This document shows positions 8,377-17,897 of a stretch of 53,566 bases of DNA, in pieces. The notes beneath the pieces are model-generated. The model was not told the DNA's origin, ran no database searches, and saw nothing but the letters and a program-made list of their open reading frames with translations. Position numbers and translations under genes: made by a program. Within the stretch, counting starts at the first letter, position 1, and every line of letters begins with the position of its first letter. Source of the DNA: Butyrivibrio fibrisolvens 16/4 (GTDB taxonomy: Bacteria; Bacillota; Clostridia; Lachnospirales; Lachnospiraceae); contig FP929036.1 in NCBI GenBank assembly GCA_000209815.1, positions 2,622,058 through 2,675,623 of the forward strand, in the 5' to 3' direction.

Positions 8377-9360
8377 TCAAGAATTCCCATATTGTTTCAT
8401 AAATTCTTCAAAAAGTGCTTCTAATTCTTCGTATGATTCCACATCATTTATTCTGCCACGAAGCTTGCTGGCGCCCTTGTAACCTGCGGTGTACCAGGCA
8501 GCATGCTTTCGCATTTCTCTAATGCCCAAATAGTCACCTTTGAACTCTATCTGAAGCTTTGCGTGACGAAGCATTGTCTTCACCATTTCTTCCATAGGTG
8601 GCTTCCCAATAAGCTCTCCTGTTTCAAAATAATGAAGAATCTGATGGAAAATCCAAGGGTTGCCCTGAGCACCTCTTCCTATCATAAAGCCATCGCAATT
8701 TGTCTGCTCTTTCAGGGCGATTACATCCTTTGCATCAAGGATGTCTCCATTTCCAATAACAGGAATTGAAACCGCATTTTTTACGTCGGCAATGATGCTC
8801 CAATCAGCCTTTCCAGAATAGAACTGCTCACGGGTTCTACCGTGAACTGCCACTGCTGCAGCACCAGATTCCTGTGCCACGTGAGCCATCTCAACAGCGT
8901 TAACATGTTCTTCGTCAAAACCTTTTCTAATCTTAACGGTGACTGGCTTCTCTATGGCCTTTACCATGCTCTCAATAATCTTTCCTGCCAAAACAGGGTT
9001 TTTCATAAGAGCAGATCCATCACCATTGTTAACAACCTTTGGAACAGGACATCCCATATTGATATCTAAGATATCAAAATTTCTGTGCTCAATTTTTGCA
9101 GCCATTGCTCCCATAATCTCTGGGTCGGAGCCAAAAAGCTGAAGGCTAACAGGACGTTCCCTTTCATCAACTGTAAGAAGGCTTTCTGTATTTTTATTGT
9201 TGTACATAATTCCTTTGGCGCTGACCATTTCCATGCAACACAGAGCTGCTCCCTGTTCTTTGCATAGCAAACGAAATGGCAGGTCTGTTACGCCTGCCAT
9301 TGGTGCCAAAATCAAATTATTCTCTAAAGTTACGTTTCCAATTTGTAATTTTTCTATCAT
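8377..9360 (-). CDS. dusB: tRNA-dihydrouridine synthase (DusB-like)
   Basis: An FMN-dependent enzyme that reduces uridines in the tRNA D-arm. The 327-residue protein opens with the FMN-binding TIM-barrel strand LAPMAGVTDLPFR, has the catalytic cysteine in NMGCPVPKV, and shows the phosphate-binding GRGAQGNPWIF near residue 230. The start ATG at 9360 is 8 bases beyond the coaX stop at 9368, supporting co-transcription. DusB rather than DusA/C is preferred by the length and by the frequent Firmicute linkage with coaX and greA (established knowledge), but the paralog is not proven. Confidence 0.95.
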   Translation of the reverse strand: MIEKLQIGNVTLENNLILAPMAGVTDLPFRLLCKEQGAALCCMEMVSAKGIMYNNKNTESLLTVDERERPVSLQLFGSDPEIMGAMAAKIEHRNFDILDINMGCPVPKVVNNGDGSALMKNPVLAGKIIESMVKAIEKPVTVKIRKGFDEEHVNAVEMAHVAQESGAAAVAVHGRTREQFYSGKADWSIIADVKNAVSIPVIGNGDILDAKDVIALKEQTNCDGFMIGRGAQGNPWIFHQILHYFETGELIGKPPMEEMVKTMLRHAKLQIEFKGDYLGIREMRKHAAWYTAGYKGASKLRGRINDVESYEELEALFEEFMKQYGNS

Positions 9361-9367
9361 AAAATAA

Positions 9368-10138
9368 TTATTTCTTCTGCTTATCGTAAATAAACTTCAT
9401 ACCGTAAAGTGTAAGATTTGGATTGTAGATATCGATGCACTGTGTCTCGCTTGCAATAAGATTTCCAAGACCACCAGTAGCTACAACCTTTACATCATCG
9501 TATCCGCTTTCCTCAATCATGTGCTTAACGATATATTCTGTTTGACCAATCTGTCCATATACAAGACCTGCCTGCATAGAAGAAATAGTCTCCTTTGCAA
9601 GAATCTTTTCTGGCTTTTTAATTTCGATTTCTGGAAGCTTTGCAGCATCTTCCCAAAGAGCCTTAGCGCTGATACGAATACCCGGTGCTGTAACACCAGA
9701 TACAAATGCGCCGTTTGCATCTACTAAGTCGTAGGTGGTAGCTGTACCAAAATCAAGTACCAGAACAGGGCCACCGTAAAGCTCGTATGCACCTGCGGCA
9801 TCAACGATACGGTCTGCGCCAATCTGCTTTGGATTCTCTGTAGCAATTCTGATACCAGTCTTGATGCCAGCCTCAACGATGATAGGCTGAATATCGAAGT
9901 ACTTGATGATTGAGCTTGTAAGAGAGTGCATTACGTTTGGTACTACCGATGCAATAATTACGTCATCAATCTTAGAATAGTCTAAATCATTTGAACGAAG
10001 AATCTCGCGGAATGTAATTCCGAATTCATCTGATGTACGATTGATCTTTGTGGTAACACGGAAGCTTCCTAAAAGCTGGTCTCCATCAAAGACACCTAAT
10101 GTGATATTTGTATTTCCAACGTCAATTGTAAGAAGCAT
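9368..10138 (-). CDS. coaX: Type III pantothenate kinase
   Basis: Phosphorylates pantothenate in the first committed step of coenzyme A synthesis; the type III enzyme is insensitive to CoA feedback. The 256-residue sequence has the ASKHA phosphate motifs: [12 protein letters not shown] at the N-terminus, [11 protein letters not shown] in the middle and [12 protein letters not shown]. The C-terminal ATGGLG is the adenosine-binding loop. The ATG at 10138 overlaps the stop of the upstream gene by one base (TAATG), so the two are translationally coupled. Confidence 0.98.
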   Translation of the reverse strand: MLLTIDVGNTNITLGVFDGDQLLGSFRVTTKINRTSDEFGITFREILRSNDLDYSKIDDVIIASVVPNVMHSLTSSIIKYFDIQPIIVEAGIKTGIRIATENPKQIGADRIVDAAGAYELYGGPVLVLDFGTATTYDLVDANGAFVSGVTAPGIRISAKALWEDAAKLPEIEIKKPEKILAKETISSMQAGLVYGQIGQTEYIVKHMIEESGYDDVKVVATGGLGNLIASETQCIDIYNPNLTLYGMKFIYDKQKK

Positions 10139-10470
10139 TACATGCCCTCCCCTAGAAAAACTACTTTGTAATATGTTTCAAGAGCCTCGAACAATTCTGT
10201 ACGCTCTCGTTGCATTTTCTTTACTATTAATGCTGAACCGATTTCATCGTAGAGTAAATCGTCCTCGTTGTGATCTACCTGGATACGAAGACTGCCATCC
10301 TCATCATAAATCATCTGGATGGTTCCGCTGACTTCTTCTGTGTACATAACGCACATAATCTTCAGCTCATCCTTTACCATTGGAGGGAGTCCCTCAAATT
10401 CTGGATTCAAATAATATTTCTTAGTGTAGCAGCTGGCGCCGCATAATACTACCTCTTCTTCCATATACAC
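10138..10470 (-). CDS. Small conserved protein, probably DUF6145 family
   Basis: A 110-residue soluble acidic protein with no signal peptide or transmembrane helix. The N-terminal half contains two cysteines in [19 protein letters not shown] and the motif [20 protein letters not shown]; the C-terminal half is helical. I believe it corresponds to DUF6145, a Lachnospiraceae family found beside coaX, but I recall this rather than having checked it. The translational coupling to coaX (TAATG overlap) suggests a connected role, for example in CoA metabolism or in sensing it; this is inference. Confidence 0.7.
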   Translation of the reverse strand: MYMEEEVVLCGASCYTKKYYLNPEFEGLPPMVKDELKIMCVMYTEEVSGTIQMIYDEDGSLRIQVDHNEDDLLYDEIGSALIVKKMQRERTELFEALETYYKVVFLGEGM

Positions 10471-10535
10471 CTCATCACCGCTAAACGGCTATACATATCC
10501 GTAAATACCTCGCACCGAAACCTCGCCAGTACGAA

Positions 10536-11258
10536 TTATTTTTCTTCACCCTGATAATCTACTATCAATTCGCCCTGATTATTAATACCAAGAGCTGTTG
10601 CCTCGTAGGAATCATCCTGAGCCTCTATTCTAACACGATTGCCGCGATTAGCAAGATATCTTTCATATTCTTCTTTTAGACCAGACATATCCTGTGTCTC
10701 AATGAAGATATTATAATACTTTTTAAAACTATTCCATATCTCTTTTGTAAGCTCTTTTCTGCTTCCTCTTTTTTCACCGGTTTTAGAAAGTTCAATATCA
10801 ATAGAAGTGGCCTTAAATGCAATCTCCTTAGGGAAGGTTTTATTGTGAACATTTACCCCAATGCCCACAACTACGTACCAGACCTTTCCGTCTCTCATTT
10901 CCATTTCGGTAAGGATACCACAGATTTTCTTTCCGTCAATGACAATATCATTAGGCCATTTAATCTGGCCCTCTAATCCGTATATACGATGTATGGCATC
11001 TCTAACCGCCATTGCAGCGACTACTGTTATGGTAGGGATAGCCTCCAGTGAAATCTCTGCCGGTGTAAGAAGCAGTGAAGTAGCAATTGATTCGTGGCTA
11101 GGTGACTCCCATTTACGTCCAATTCGTCCCTTCCCTGCAGTCTGATGACCAGCAGAAATCACGAGCCCCTGGGACTCATCCTGGTGGGCTCGTGACTTTA
11201 TTCTCTCATTTGTTGAATCTACTGATTCATAATATTCATATCTAATTTCGTTAAGCAT
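10536..11258 (-). CDS. birA: Biotin--[acetyl-CoA-carboxylase] ligase, monofunctional (no HTH)
   Basis: Activates biotin to biotinyl-AMP and attaches it to the biotin carboxyl carrier lysine. The 240-residue protein contains the adenylate-binding loop [12 protein letters not shown] and the catalytic KWPNDI, plus GIGVNV. The N-terminal DNA-binding domain of bifunctional BirA (about 80 residues) is absent, so this copy cannot be a biotin repressor. The ATG at 11258 overlaps the end of argF by 8 bases. It is followed by the DUF6145-like gene after a 65-base gap. Confidence 0.96.
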   Translation of the reverse strand: MLNEIRYEYYESVDSTNERIKSRAHQDESQGLVISAGHQTAGKGRIGRKWESPSHESIATSLLLTPAEISLEAIPTITVVAAMAVRDAIHRIYGLEGQIKWPNDIVIDGKKICGILTEMEMRDGKVWYVVVGIGVNVHNKTFPKEIAFKATSIDIELSKTGEKRGSRKELTKEIWNSFKKYYNIFIETQDMSGLKEEYERYLANRGNRVRIEAQDDSYEATALGINNQGELIVDYQGEEK

Positions 11259-12245
11259 TTCCTAATGTTGCGTACATAATGGCTTTGATTGAATGCATAC
11301 GATTCTCTGCCTCATCAAAGACAATTGAACGCTCGCTTTCAAATATTTCGTCGGTTACCTCCATACAATCGATTCCAAATTTCTTATGAATCTCTTTTCC
11401 GATGGTGGTATTTAAATCGTGGAAGGCTGGCAGACAGTGCATAAACTTTGCATTTGAATTCGCATATGCGAATGCCGCCTTATTAACCTGATATGGTGAA
11501 AGGTCCTTGATACGCTCCTCCCATACCTCATCAGGCTCTCCCATCGATACCCAAACATCAGTATAAATCACATCTGCATTCTTGCAACCCTCGGCTACAT
11601 CCTCTGTAAGTGTGATTGTAGCGCCTGTCTCCTTTGCAATCTCCTGACACTTTTCTACAAGCCAGCTTTCAGGAAAATATTTTTATTAGTGCAAGCTACA
11701 AAATCCATACCTAGCTTTGCGCAGGTAACCATAAGTGAGTTACCCATATTATAACGAGCATCGCCCATATATACAAACTTTATTCCTGCAAGTTTTCCAA
11801 AATGTTCCTTTATGGTCATCATATCCGCAATCATCTGGGTAGGGTGTGACTCGTTTGTGAGACCATTCCATACGGGAACCCCTGCATATTTAGCAAGGTC
11901 CTCTACTATGGTTTGCTCAAATCCACGATATTCGATTCCATCATACATACGGCCAAGAACCCTTGCTGTATCAGCAATAGATTCCTTCTTTCCAATCTGT
12001 GAGCCAGATGGATCCAAATATGTAACATTCGCTCCCATATCGTAGGCAGCTACTTCAAAAGAACAACGGGTACGTGTAGATGTCTTTTCAAATATTAATG
12101 CAATATTTTTTCCAGACATATAGTCCTTCTGTGACTTTCCCTGTTTCTTCTCTGCCTTTAATCGCAAAGATAAATCAATCAAGCCATTGATTTCTTCAGG
12201 TGTAAAGTCCAACATCTTCAAAAAATTCTTTCCTTTTAAATCCAT
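11251..12245 (-). CDS. argF: Ornithine carbamoyltransferase (frameshifted in this sequence)
   Basis: Makes citrulline from ornithine and carbamoyl phosphate in arginine synthesis. The carbamoyl phosphate loop [12 protein letters not shown] and the ornithine/catalytic HCLPAFHD are both present. The reading frame breaks at the plus-strand T run 11680-11684. Adding one base joins the two halves into a 331-residue protein of normal length, including the intervening segment around residues 190-225. I treat this as a sequencing or assembly error because argF would otherwise be dead while everything around is intact. The ATG at 12245 follows AAGGAGGTACGTT; the ATG at 12278 is rejected because it would lie upstream of that ribosome binding site and inside an ARG box. 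Two ARG boxes lie just upstream. Confidence 0.93.
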
Positions 12246-12261
12246 AACGTACCTCCTTGTT

Positions 12262-12303
12262 CCTGTATATTTATGCATTATTTATGAGTTATTATGCATT
12301 ATA
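12262..12303 (-). promoter_or_regulatory. Tandem ARG boxes and -10 element of argF
   Basis: Read on the minus strand, two 18-base sites AATGCATAATAACTCATA (12300-12283) and AATGCATAAATATACAGG (12279-12262) each match about 10 of 12 constrained positions of the bacterial ARG box consensus TNTGNATWWWWATNCANA. They are separated by 3 bases, the usual spacing for an ArgR hexamer. A TATAAT -10 candidate (12303-12298) overlaps the upstream box. This predicts arginine/ArgR repression of argF and possibly of the genes behind it. The match is by eye. Confidence 0.6.
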
Positions 12304-12338
12304 CAATAAAAAGCCCTTGGGTAAAGACCAAGAGCTTT
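12304..12338 (-). terminator. Intrinsic terminator of the SH3/hydrolase gene
   Basis: Stem AAAGCcCTTGG/CCAAGaGCTTT (12310-12320, 12328-12338), one mismatch, with a T-rich tract on the minus strand. It separates the hydrolase gene from the argF promoter. Confidence 0.85.
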
Positions 12339-12353
12339 GAATAATTAATTATT

Positions 12354-13583
12354 TTAGTAGAAAACGTGGTTTCCGATGATAAGACCATCCTTAGAACCTG
12401 CACGTCTAAAGTGTACACGTCCACCTGTAGGATCTGAACCAGCTAATGCATCCTGAGCTGCCTGAAGGCAAGAAGCCTTAGGTCCTCTTGAAATAACTGA
12501 TGACATACGTGATGTAGCGAACTGTCCTCTTGCAAAAATAACATCGTGGATATTATTTGCATATGAACCACTAAGGACACGATTCATAACTACAGCGCCT
12601 ACTGCTACCTGTCCATCATAGCACTCACTGCCTGCCTCAATCTGAATGATTGCTGCAAGTAAAGTAATATCATCTGCTGAAGCAATAACAGCCTGCTTTG
12701 CTGCAGCTGCTTCTGCTGCTGCGACCTTTGCCTGCTCTGCAAGTGCTGCCTGCTCTGCTGCCTTTCTAGCAGTCTCTTCTTCAGCTGCCTTCTTTGCAGC
12801 TGCCTCTTCTTCGAGAGTAATAGCCTCACCTGTAGCCATATCTACGTCTACATAATCGGCCTTAACATAACCTGTATCATTTCCAGAAGTAACGGCTACC
12901 CAGCCATCAATCTCTTCTGCATCTGAACATACCTCAAGCTTTGTTCCCTTAGAAACAACCTTGAGAATCTTAGAATCCTCTGATGCCTCGCTTCTAATAC
13001 GAAGACCATTAACATCTGTAGTAGCATATGAATCGCAAACATCTAATGCATACTCATAAGCTTCCATACCTGTAACGCAATAGTCTGCAGAAACAAAACC
13101 ATGTGCATTACCAGACTCGATTTCGTACCAACCATCAAATACATCAATAAGTGTAGCGATATCATTAGTACGAAGCTTTCCTATAACTTCTGATGAACCG
13201 TCAGCCTCTGAACGAATAGATAAATAATCGTTAATGTCCTTAGCCATTACCTTATCTGACCACTCATCGTAAACATCATCCTCATAAGGGCCTGCCTGAT
13301 CTGAAGTAGCTGAAACCACAACTACACCTGCTGATGCATATACAAGATCAGAAGAGCCAGCACTGAGCTCCATAGCTGAGACAGCAGCAAATACACCTGC
13401 TGTACTAGCTGGCTTAATATCAACATCTGTTGTAACCTTTTTTTCTTCAGGAGCGCAAACTACTGCACCTGAGATTAAAAGCACCATGGCCATCGATAAA
13501 GCTGCTGACTGCATGGTTCGCTTGTTAAAATATTTCTTGTTCTTTGTATAGAATGAAGAAATTGTATTGCTAAATCTACTCAT
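12354..13583 (-). CDS. Secreted SH3-domain cell wall hydrolase (SleB/Hydrolase_2 type)
   Basis: A 409-residue exported peptidoglycan hydrolase candidate. Order of parts: a basic N-terminus and hydrophobic segment (about 24-45, signal anchor or signal peptide ending near VCAPE), two bacterial SH3 domains (about 112-165 and 183-240, each with LSIRSEA or LRIRSEA), an Ala/Glu/Lys-rich probable coiled-coil linker (about 250-300), and a C-terminal Hydrolase_2 domain beginning LLAAIIQIEAGSECYDGQ, whose glutamate is the likely catalytic residue, followed by VAVGAVVMNRVLSGS. SleB-type domains act as lytic enzymes on peptidoglycan. The SH3 repeats should bind the wall. It is divergent from murG. Confidence 0.92.
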   Translation of the reverse strand: MSRFSNTISSFYTKNKKYFNKRTMQSAALSMAMVLLISGAVVCAPEEKKVTTDVDIKPASTAGVFAAVSAMELSAGSSDLVYASAGVVVVSATSDQAGPYEDDVYDEWSDKVMAKDINDYLSIRSEADGSSEVIGKLRTNDIATLIDVFDGWYEIESGNAHGFVSADYCVTGMEAYEYALDVCDSYATTDVNGLRIRSEASEDSKILKVVSKGTKLEVCSDAEEIDGWVAVTSGNDTGYVKADYVDVDMATGEAITLEEEAAAKKAAEEETARKAAEQAALAEQAKVAAAEAAAAKQAVIASADDITLLAAIIQIEAGSECYDGQVAVGAVVMNRVLSGSYANNIHDVIFARGQFATSRMSSVISRGPKASCLQAAQDALAGSDPTGGRVHFRRAGSKDGLIIGNHVFY

Positions 13584-13689
13584 AATCCTCCGCTTTTTTA
13601 TAGCTTTTTACAAAAAATAATAAAATATTACAAACTTGTTACGAGGGTTAATATAACATTCTTACAACGAAAAGTCAAATTTCGAGGGT

Positions 13690-13717
13690 TTGACATTTGC
13701 TCATGTCTTGATATTAT
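13690..13717 (+). promoter_or_regulatory. Sigma-A type promoter of murG
   Basis: TTGACA (13690-13695), 16-base spacer and TATTAT (13712-13717), 60 bases before the murG ATG. A perfect -35 element makes this the clearest vegetative promoter in the window. Confidence 0.75.
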
Positions 13718-13776
13718 AGTGTTTGTAGCCATTTTATGGTGGGTTACATAATCTATAATTATCCGAGGATTTATAT

Positions 13777-14838
13777 ATGAAAACAATAGTTATGACTGGT
13801 GGTGGCACAGCAGGCCACGTTACTCCAAATCTAGCCCTTGTTCCTTATTTAAAAGAGGCAGGCTATGATATTTACTACATCGGTTCCTATACTGGAATCG
13901 AGAAAAAGATGGTGGAAAATGCTGGAATTACCTATTATGGTATCTCTTCAGGAAAGCTTAGAAGATATCATGACTGGAAGAATTTTACTGATCCTTTCAG
14001 AGTAATAAAGGGCTTCTCCGAGGCCAATCAGCTTTTAAAACATCTTAAACCAGATGTTGTATTTTCAAAAGGTGGCTTTGTTTCCGTACCAGTTGTAATG
14101 GCTGCCGGGCGTCAGCACATCCCTGCAATCATTCACGAGTCTGATATGACTCCAGGTCTTGCAAATAAGCTTGCTATCCCATTTGCTTCAAAAGTATGCT
14201 GCAATTTCCCTGAGACAATGGATTATCTTCCAGAAGGAAAGGCTGTACACACTGGTTCTCCTATTCGTCAAGAGCTTTTCAGTGGTAATAAGGAAGCTGG
14301 CCTTTCATTCTGTGGCTTCACTTCAGACAAGCCTGTAATGCTAATTATGGGTGGAAGCATCGGCTCTAGATTTATTAATAATGCTGTTTGGGATTCTCTT
14401 GATACCCTTCTTGAGAAGTTTCAGATTGTACATCTCGTTGGTAAAGGAAATATCAACAATGATTTAACAGGAAAGCCTGGTTATCAACAGTATGAATTCA
14501 TCAGCGAACAGCTAAACGATATTTTTGCTATGACTGATTTGATGATTAGCCGTGCCGGAGCAAACTCTATCAGTGAGATTCTAGCTCTTAAGATTCCTAA
14601 TATTTTGATTCCACTTTCTGCAAAAGCCAGCCGTGGAGATCAGATCCTTAACGCAGAAAGCTATGAAAAGCAGGGATTTTCTACTGTGCTTCAGGAAGAA
14701 GATTTAACAGGCGAAATCCTGATTAATTCTGTAGACGATGTTTATAACCATCGCGATGAAATTCGTAAGCGTATGGAAGAATCTAAATTACTTGATGCGA
14801 ATAAAGTAATTATGAATTTAATAGAAAACATAAAATAA
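13777..14838 (+). CDS. murG: UDP-GlcNAc:undecaprenyl-PP-MurNAc-pentapeptide GlcNAc transferase
   Basis: Peripheral membrane glycosyltransferase that converts lipid I to lipid II. The 353-residue sequence starts with the acceptor-side GGGTAGHVTPNLALV and has FSKGGFVSVPVV, the linker HESDMTPGLANKL, the UDP-GlcNAc region GGSIGSRFIN and the donor-binding SRAGANSISEILALKIPNILIPL. It is monocistronic, with its own sigma-A promoter and a terminator directly after the stop, and is not in a dcw cluster. Because most bacteria keep murG in the dcw cluster, a second murG elsewhere in the genome is possible. Confidence 0.96.
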   Translation: MKTIVMTGGGTAGHVTPNLALVPYLKEAGYDIYYIGSYTGIEKKMVENAGITYYGISSGKLRRYHDWKNFTDPFRVIKGFSEANQLLKHLKPDVVFSKGGFVSVPVVMAAGRQHIPAIIHESDMTPGLANKLAIPFASKVCCNFPETMDYLPEGKAVHTGSPIRQELFSGNKEAGLSFCGFTSDKPVMLIMGGSIGSRFINNAVWDSLDTLLEKFQIVHLVGKGNINNDLTGKPGYQQYEFISEQLNDIFAMTDLMISRAGANSISEILALKIPNILIPLSAKASRGDQILNAESYEKQGFSTVLQEEDLTGEILINSVDDVYNHRDEIRKRMEESKLLDANKVIMNLIENIK

Positions 14839-14862
14839 GAGCCTGCTAACAGGCTCTTACTT
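14839..14862. terminator. Bidirectional terminator between murG and the HIT gene
   Basis: Perfect 7-bp stem GAGCCTG/CAGGCTC (14839-14845, 14850-14856) with loop CTAA, flanked by T-rich sequence on both strands. It serves two convergent genes. Confidence 0.75.
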
Positions 14863-14873
14863 AGTTTAGATTT

Positions 14874-15287
14874 TTACATACTTAATTTCTTTACAATCTC
14901 TTTTGCATCAGCATCTGAAAGCTCTCCTGGCTTCCAGGCAACTAAAGATTTGTCTCCATCCTCATAACGAGGGATCAGATGAATATGGAAATGATGAACT
15001 GTCTGTCCAGCAGCTTCACCATTATTTTGTACAATGTTAAGACCTGCACAACCTAACTCCTTCATCATTTTATTAGCAATCTTCTTTGCAAGTGGAAGTG
15101 CTTTTGCAGCCACATCATCATCAATCTCAAGTAGATTTGCAAAATGGTTCTTAGGTAAAATAAGTGCATGTCCTTTTGTAGCAGGTGAAGCATCAAGTAT
15201 TACCTTAAAATCATCATCCTCGTAAATAGAGTTTGTTGGAATATCTCCATTTGCAAGCTTGCAGAAAATACAATTGTTGTCCTTCAT
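14874..15287 (-). CDS. HIT family nucleotide hydrolase
   Basis: Histidine-triad protein of the HINT/Hit type that hydrolyses adenylated or AMP-linked substrates. The catalytic triad HFHIHLIP is at about residue 108. An N-terminal zinc-type cysteine pair IFCKL is present. I prefer the ATG at 15287 (137 residues) because GGAGG lies 8 bases upstream; that Shine-Dalgarno sequence would fall inside the gene if the ATG at 15302 were used. The gene is convergent with murG. Confidence 0.93.
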   Translation of the reverse strand: MKDNNCIFCKLANGDIPTNSIYEDDDFKVILDASPATKGHALILPKNHFANLLEIDDDVAAKALPLAKKIANKMMKELGCAGLNIVQNNGEAAGQTVHHFHIHLIPRYEDGDKSLVAWKPGELSDADAKEIVKKLSM

Positions 15288-15306
15288 TTCATTATCCTCC
15301 ATTTAT

Positions 15307-16299
15307 TTAATTAAAAGTAAAAATCTCATCCAGTGTTTTAAGGGTTCTGAAATTACCCTTTGCTGTCATATCTCCTACTGAAAAAGCCCTTTGGAAAGTC
15401 TCCCGACCTGCCACAATATTATCCATAATGCTTTCGTTTAATTTCATATAAACATCAATATTATCTTCCTTGCCATAATGGCAGTCCATACGGTCGCCTG
15501 ATACGCCAAGGAAAAGTGGCTCATCTTTGCCATCTATCATAAACAGATATTTAGCTGCAAATTCAGGATTTCCCTTGAAATGAATCTCAAAATCATTGAT
15601 ATATTCATCTGCGCCATCTTCCTGCTTATTCCCCATCATATCCCTAAAAATGCTGGTCAGGTCTGCAATATCAGCCTTTTGTGTCTGGACATATTCATCA
15701 TCTGAAACAAATTTTGAAAGCTGCTCTGTCTCTTGTGGAGATAAATCCAACTGTTGTGTGCGAAGAATGCTTCTGGTGACAGCCTGATTACTGGTAGGAA
15801 GTCCCTTTGTGTGCTGAGAAATAGTGCGATAAAGAGTCTCCACCTTCTTTTCTATAATATGAGCATACTCGGAATTCTCTCTGAATTCCTTTAAGTCCTC
15901 TACATAGCCGCAAAAACCAGAGCATGGCAATCCTCCAAGAATCTCCCAGGCATTTTCCAGTGTGACCATAGCCTCTCGCTCTCCGTAGGTTGTGGACATA
16001 ACCACAGGCTGCATATAAGTAGTAGCAAGAGCTGTCTTATCTGCGTATAGCCAGCAAGCATCCAAAAACTGATTCATATATCCACCGATGCCTAGCCACT
16101 CAACTGTAGTAGCCAGAATTATTCCATCGGCATCCTTTAGCGTCTGTGGAAGCATAGAGATAGCACTTTTCTGCTCATAGATGTTGTAGAGATGAACCTC
16201 CACCTGAAGCTCTGTAAGAACCTGCTCCATTTTGTTGATAACATAAAGTGTTGGGTCCTCAAGTAGACCCCTACCGCCGTAGTAAATGTTTACTTTCAT
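15307..16299 (-). CDS. Flavodoxin-like / NADPH-dependent FMN reductase domain fused to SCP2-type domain
   Basis: A 330-residue cytoplasmic protein. The N-terminal about 180 residues resemble NAD(P)H-dependent flavoproteins: MKVNIYYGGRGLLEDPTL, DADGIILATTVEWLGIGGYMNQFLD, and a GGLPCSGFCGY segment with two cysteines. The C-terminal about 100 residues (FEIHFKGNPEFAAKYLFMID onward to SVGDMTAKGNFRTLKTLDEI) look like an SCP2 sterol-carrier-type lipid-binding domain. The start ATG at 16299 follows GGGGGG; the upstream ATG at 16359 lies in the rhomboid gene. The physiological substrate is unknown. Confidence 0.8.
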   Translation of the reverse strand: MKVNIYYGGRGLLEDPTLYVINKMEQVLTELQVEVHLYNIYEQKSAISMLPQTLKDADGIILATTVEWLGIGGYMNQFLDACWLYADKTALATTYMQPVVMSTTYGEREAMVTLENAWEILGGLPCSGFCGYVEDLKEFRENSEYAHIIEKKVETLYRTISQHTKGLPTSNQAVTRSILRTQQLDLSPQETEQLSKFVSDDEYVQTQKADIADLTSIFRDMMGNKQEDGADEYINDFEIHFKGNPEFAAKYLFMIDGKDEPLFLGVSGDRMDCHYGKEDNIDVYMKLNESIMDNIVAGRETFQRAFSVGDMTAKGNFRTLKTLDEIFTFN

Positions 16300-16327
16300 A
16301 ATAACCCCCCCGACCTTCTGTCTTATT

Positions 16328-17002
16328 TTAAGTATAGGTATTTTCCTCATCAAAATCAACGGCGCCCTTATTCTTACTATCCCTAATATTATGTATAATT
16401 GTAGGTATTCCGTATGAGAAGAAAGTAAGTATAATACCTGCCATCAATCCGCCCAGGTGCCCTACATTATCTGTGCCTGCAGTGGCAAATCCAAAATACA
16501 ATGTAAGCAGCGCCATGAATACCATTCTTCTAACACTGATTCCTTTATATCTTCCCTTATTTACTATTACCACAACAACCATTCCACCAACGATTCCAAA
16601 TATGGCTCCTGAGGCACCTGCAACAATGTCATTTTTCCCCACGAGACACATATAAAAGAACGACAAAAAGGAACCTGCCAAGCCTGAGCCTAGATAGATT
16701 CCTAAATATCTGGTTGGTCCCACTGCCCTCTCAAACATCTGCCCCAATAGGAATAACAAAAGCATATTATTTGCCAGATGATTGATTCCAAAGTGCATAA
16801 ATGTAGCAGTAAACAAACGATACCACTCGTGACCATATAAAACGAGATACGGATTCATAGCACCATTAAGTAACATAAAGGTGCCATCCTCTGTATCTCC
16901 CATAATTTCCAACACAAGAAAGACAATTATATTAATTGCCACTAGTATAAATGTTATTGGACCATTTTTCGGTTGTAAAAATTCTTCTTTATTACTATTC
17001 AC
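16328..17002 (-). CDS. Rhomboid family intramembrane serine protease
   Basis: A 224-residue protein with about six transmembrane helices. The catalytic serine is in GASGAIFG (S131) and the catalytic histidine in GHLGG (H182); the HFGINHLANN motif of helix 2 is also present. The gene starts 2 bases past the dapA stop, so it is the distal member of the dapF-murE-dapA operon. Substrate unknown. Confidence 0.95.
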   Translation of the reverse strand: MNSNKEEFLQPKNGPITFILVAINIIVFLVLEIMGDTEDGTFMLLNGAMNPYLVLYGHEWYRLFTATFMHFGINHLANNMLLLFLLGQMFERAVGPTRYLGIYLGSGLAGSFLSFFYMCLVGKNDIVAGASGAIFGIVGGMVVVVIVNKGRYKGISVRRMVFMALLTLYFGFATAGTDNVGHLGGLMAGIILTFFSYGIPTIIHNIRDSKNKGAVDFDEENTYT

Positions 17003-17003
17003 G

Positions 17004-17897
17004 TTATGCGAGCATTTCCTGTGGCATGCGGCTTAACAACTGGCTCATTGCCACCTTATGCTTATCCTCCATCTCTGTAAGTGGAAGTCTAAGACTACCT
17101 ACATTAAATCCTAACATATTCATAGTGGATTTAACAGGGATAGGATTTACCTCGCAGAAAAGTGCATCCACAAGCTCGAGGTAATCAAGCTGAAGCTTGC
17201 GGGCTTTTTCCTCGTGTCCTTCGAGATAATTCATTACCATATCGTGTGTGCCCTTTGGTGCTACATTTGAAAGAACAGAGATAACACCGATTCCTCCAAG
17301 TGAAAGGATTGGAATAACCTGATCATCGTTTCCAGAATATATATCAAGACATCCACGGCAAAGGCTGGCAAGCTTTGTAATCTGAGAAATATCACCACTG
17401 GCTTCTTTGATTCCTACGATGTTTTTAAACTCAAGACCAAGCTTCATAGCTGTCTCTGGTAAGATGTTGCAACCTGTACGACTAGGCACGTTGTACATGA
17501 TGATAGGAAGGTCAATCTCCTTTGCGATTGTAGAATAATGCTGGTATAAGCCTTCCTGTGTGGCCTTGTTGTAGAAAGGTGTAACAATAAGAAGTCCATC
17601 TACACCAAGGGCCTCAAGCTTCTTTGAAAAATCAATTACAAGCTTAGTAGAGTTGGCGCCTGCACCTGCGATTACAGGGATGCGGTGGTTAACTCTTTTT
17701 ACTGTATATTCAATAACTGAAAGCTTTTCTTCCTCGCTCATTGTGGCTGGCTCACCTGTAGTGCCACACACAACAATAGCGTCGGTGTGTCCTTCAATCT
17801 GTCTATCGATAAGTTGTCCAAGCATGTCATAATTTACGGTCTCGTCTTCATTGAATGGAGTGATTAGTGCTACTCCTGCGCCCTTAAATAATGTCAT
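17004..17897 (-). CDS. dapA: 4-hydroxy-tetrahydrodipicolinate synthase
   Basis: Condenses pyruvate and aspartate semialdehyde in the lysine/DAP pathway. The 297-residue protein contains the GTTGEPATMSEEEK loop, the catalytic YNVPSRTG tyrosine motif and the Schiff-base lysine in GIKEASGD. The ATG at 17897 begins the family's standard MTLFKGAGVALITPF and overlaps the murE end by 14 bases. The 42-residue in-frame upstream extension is a shadow of murE. Confidence 0.98.
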   Translation of the reverse strand: MTLFKGAGVALITPFNEDETVNYDMLGQLIDRQIEGHTDAIVVCGTTGEPATMSEEEKLSVIEYTVKRVNHRIPVIAGAGANSTKLVIDFSKKLEALGVDGLLIVTPFYNKATQEGLYQHYSTIAKEIDLPIIMYNVPSRTGCNILPETAMKLGLEFKNIVGIKEASGDISQITKLASLCRGCLDIYSGNDDQVIPILSLGGIGVISVLSNVAPKGTHDMVMNYLEGHEEKARKLQLDYLELVDALFCEVNPIPVKSTMNMLGFNVGSLRLPLTEMEDKHKVAMSQLLSRMPQEMLA

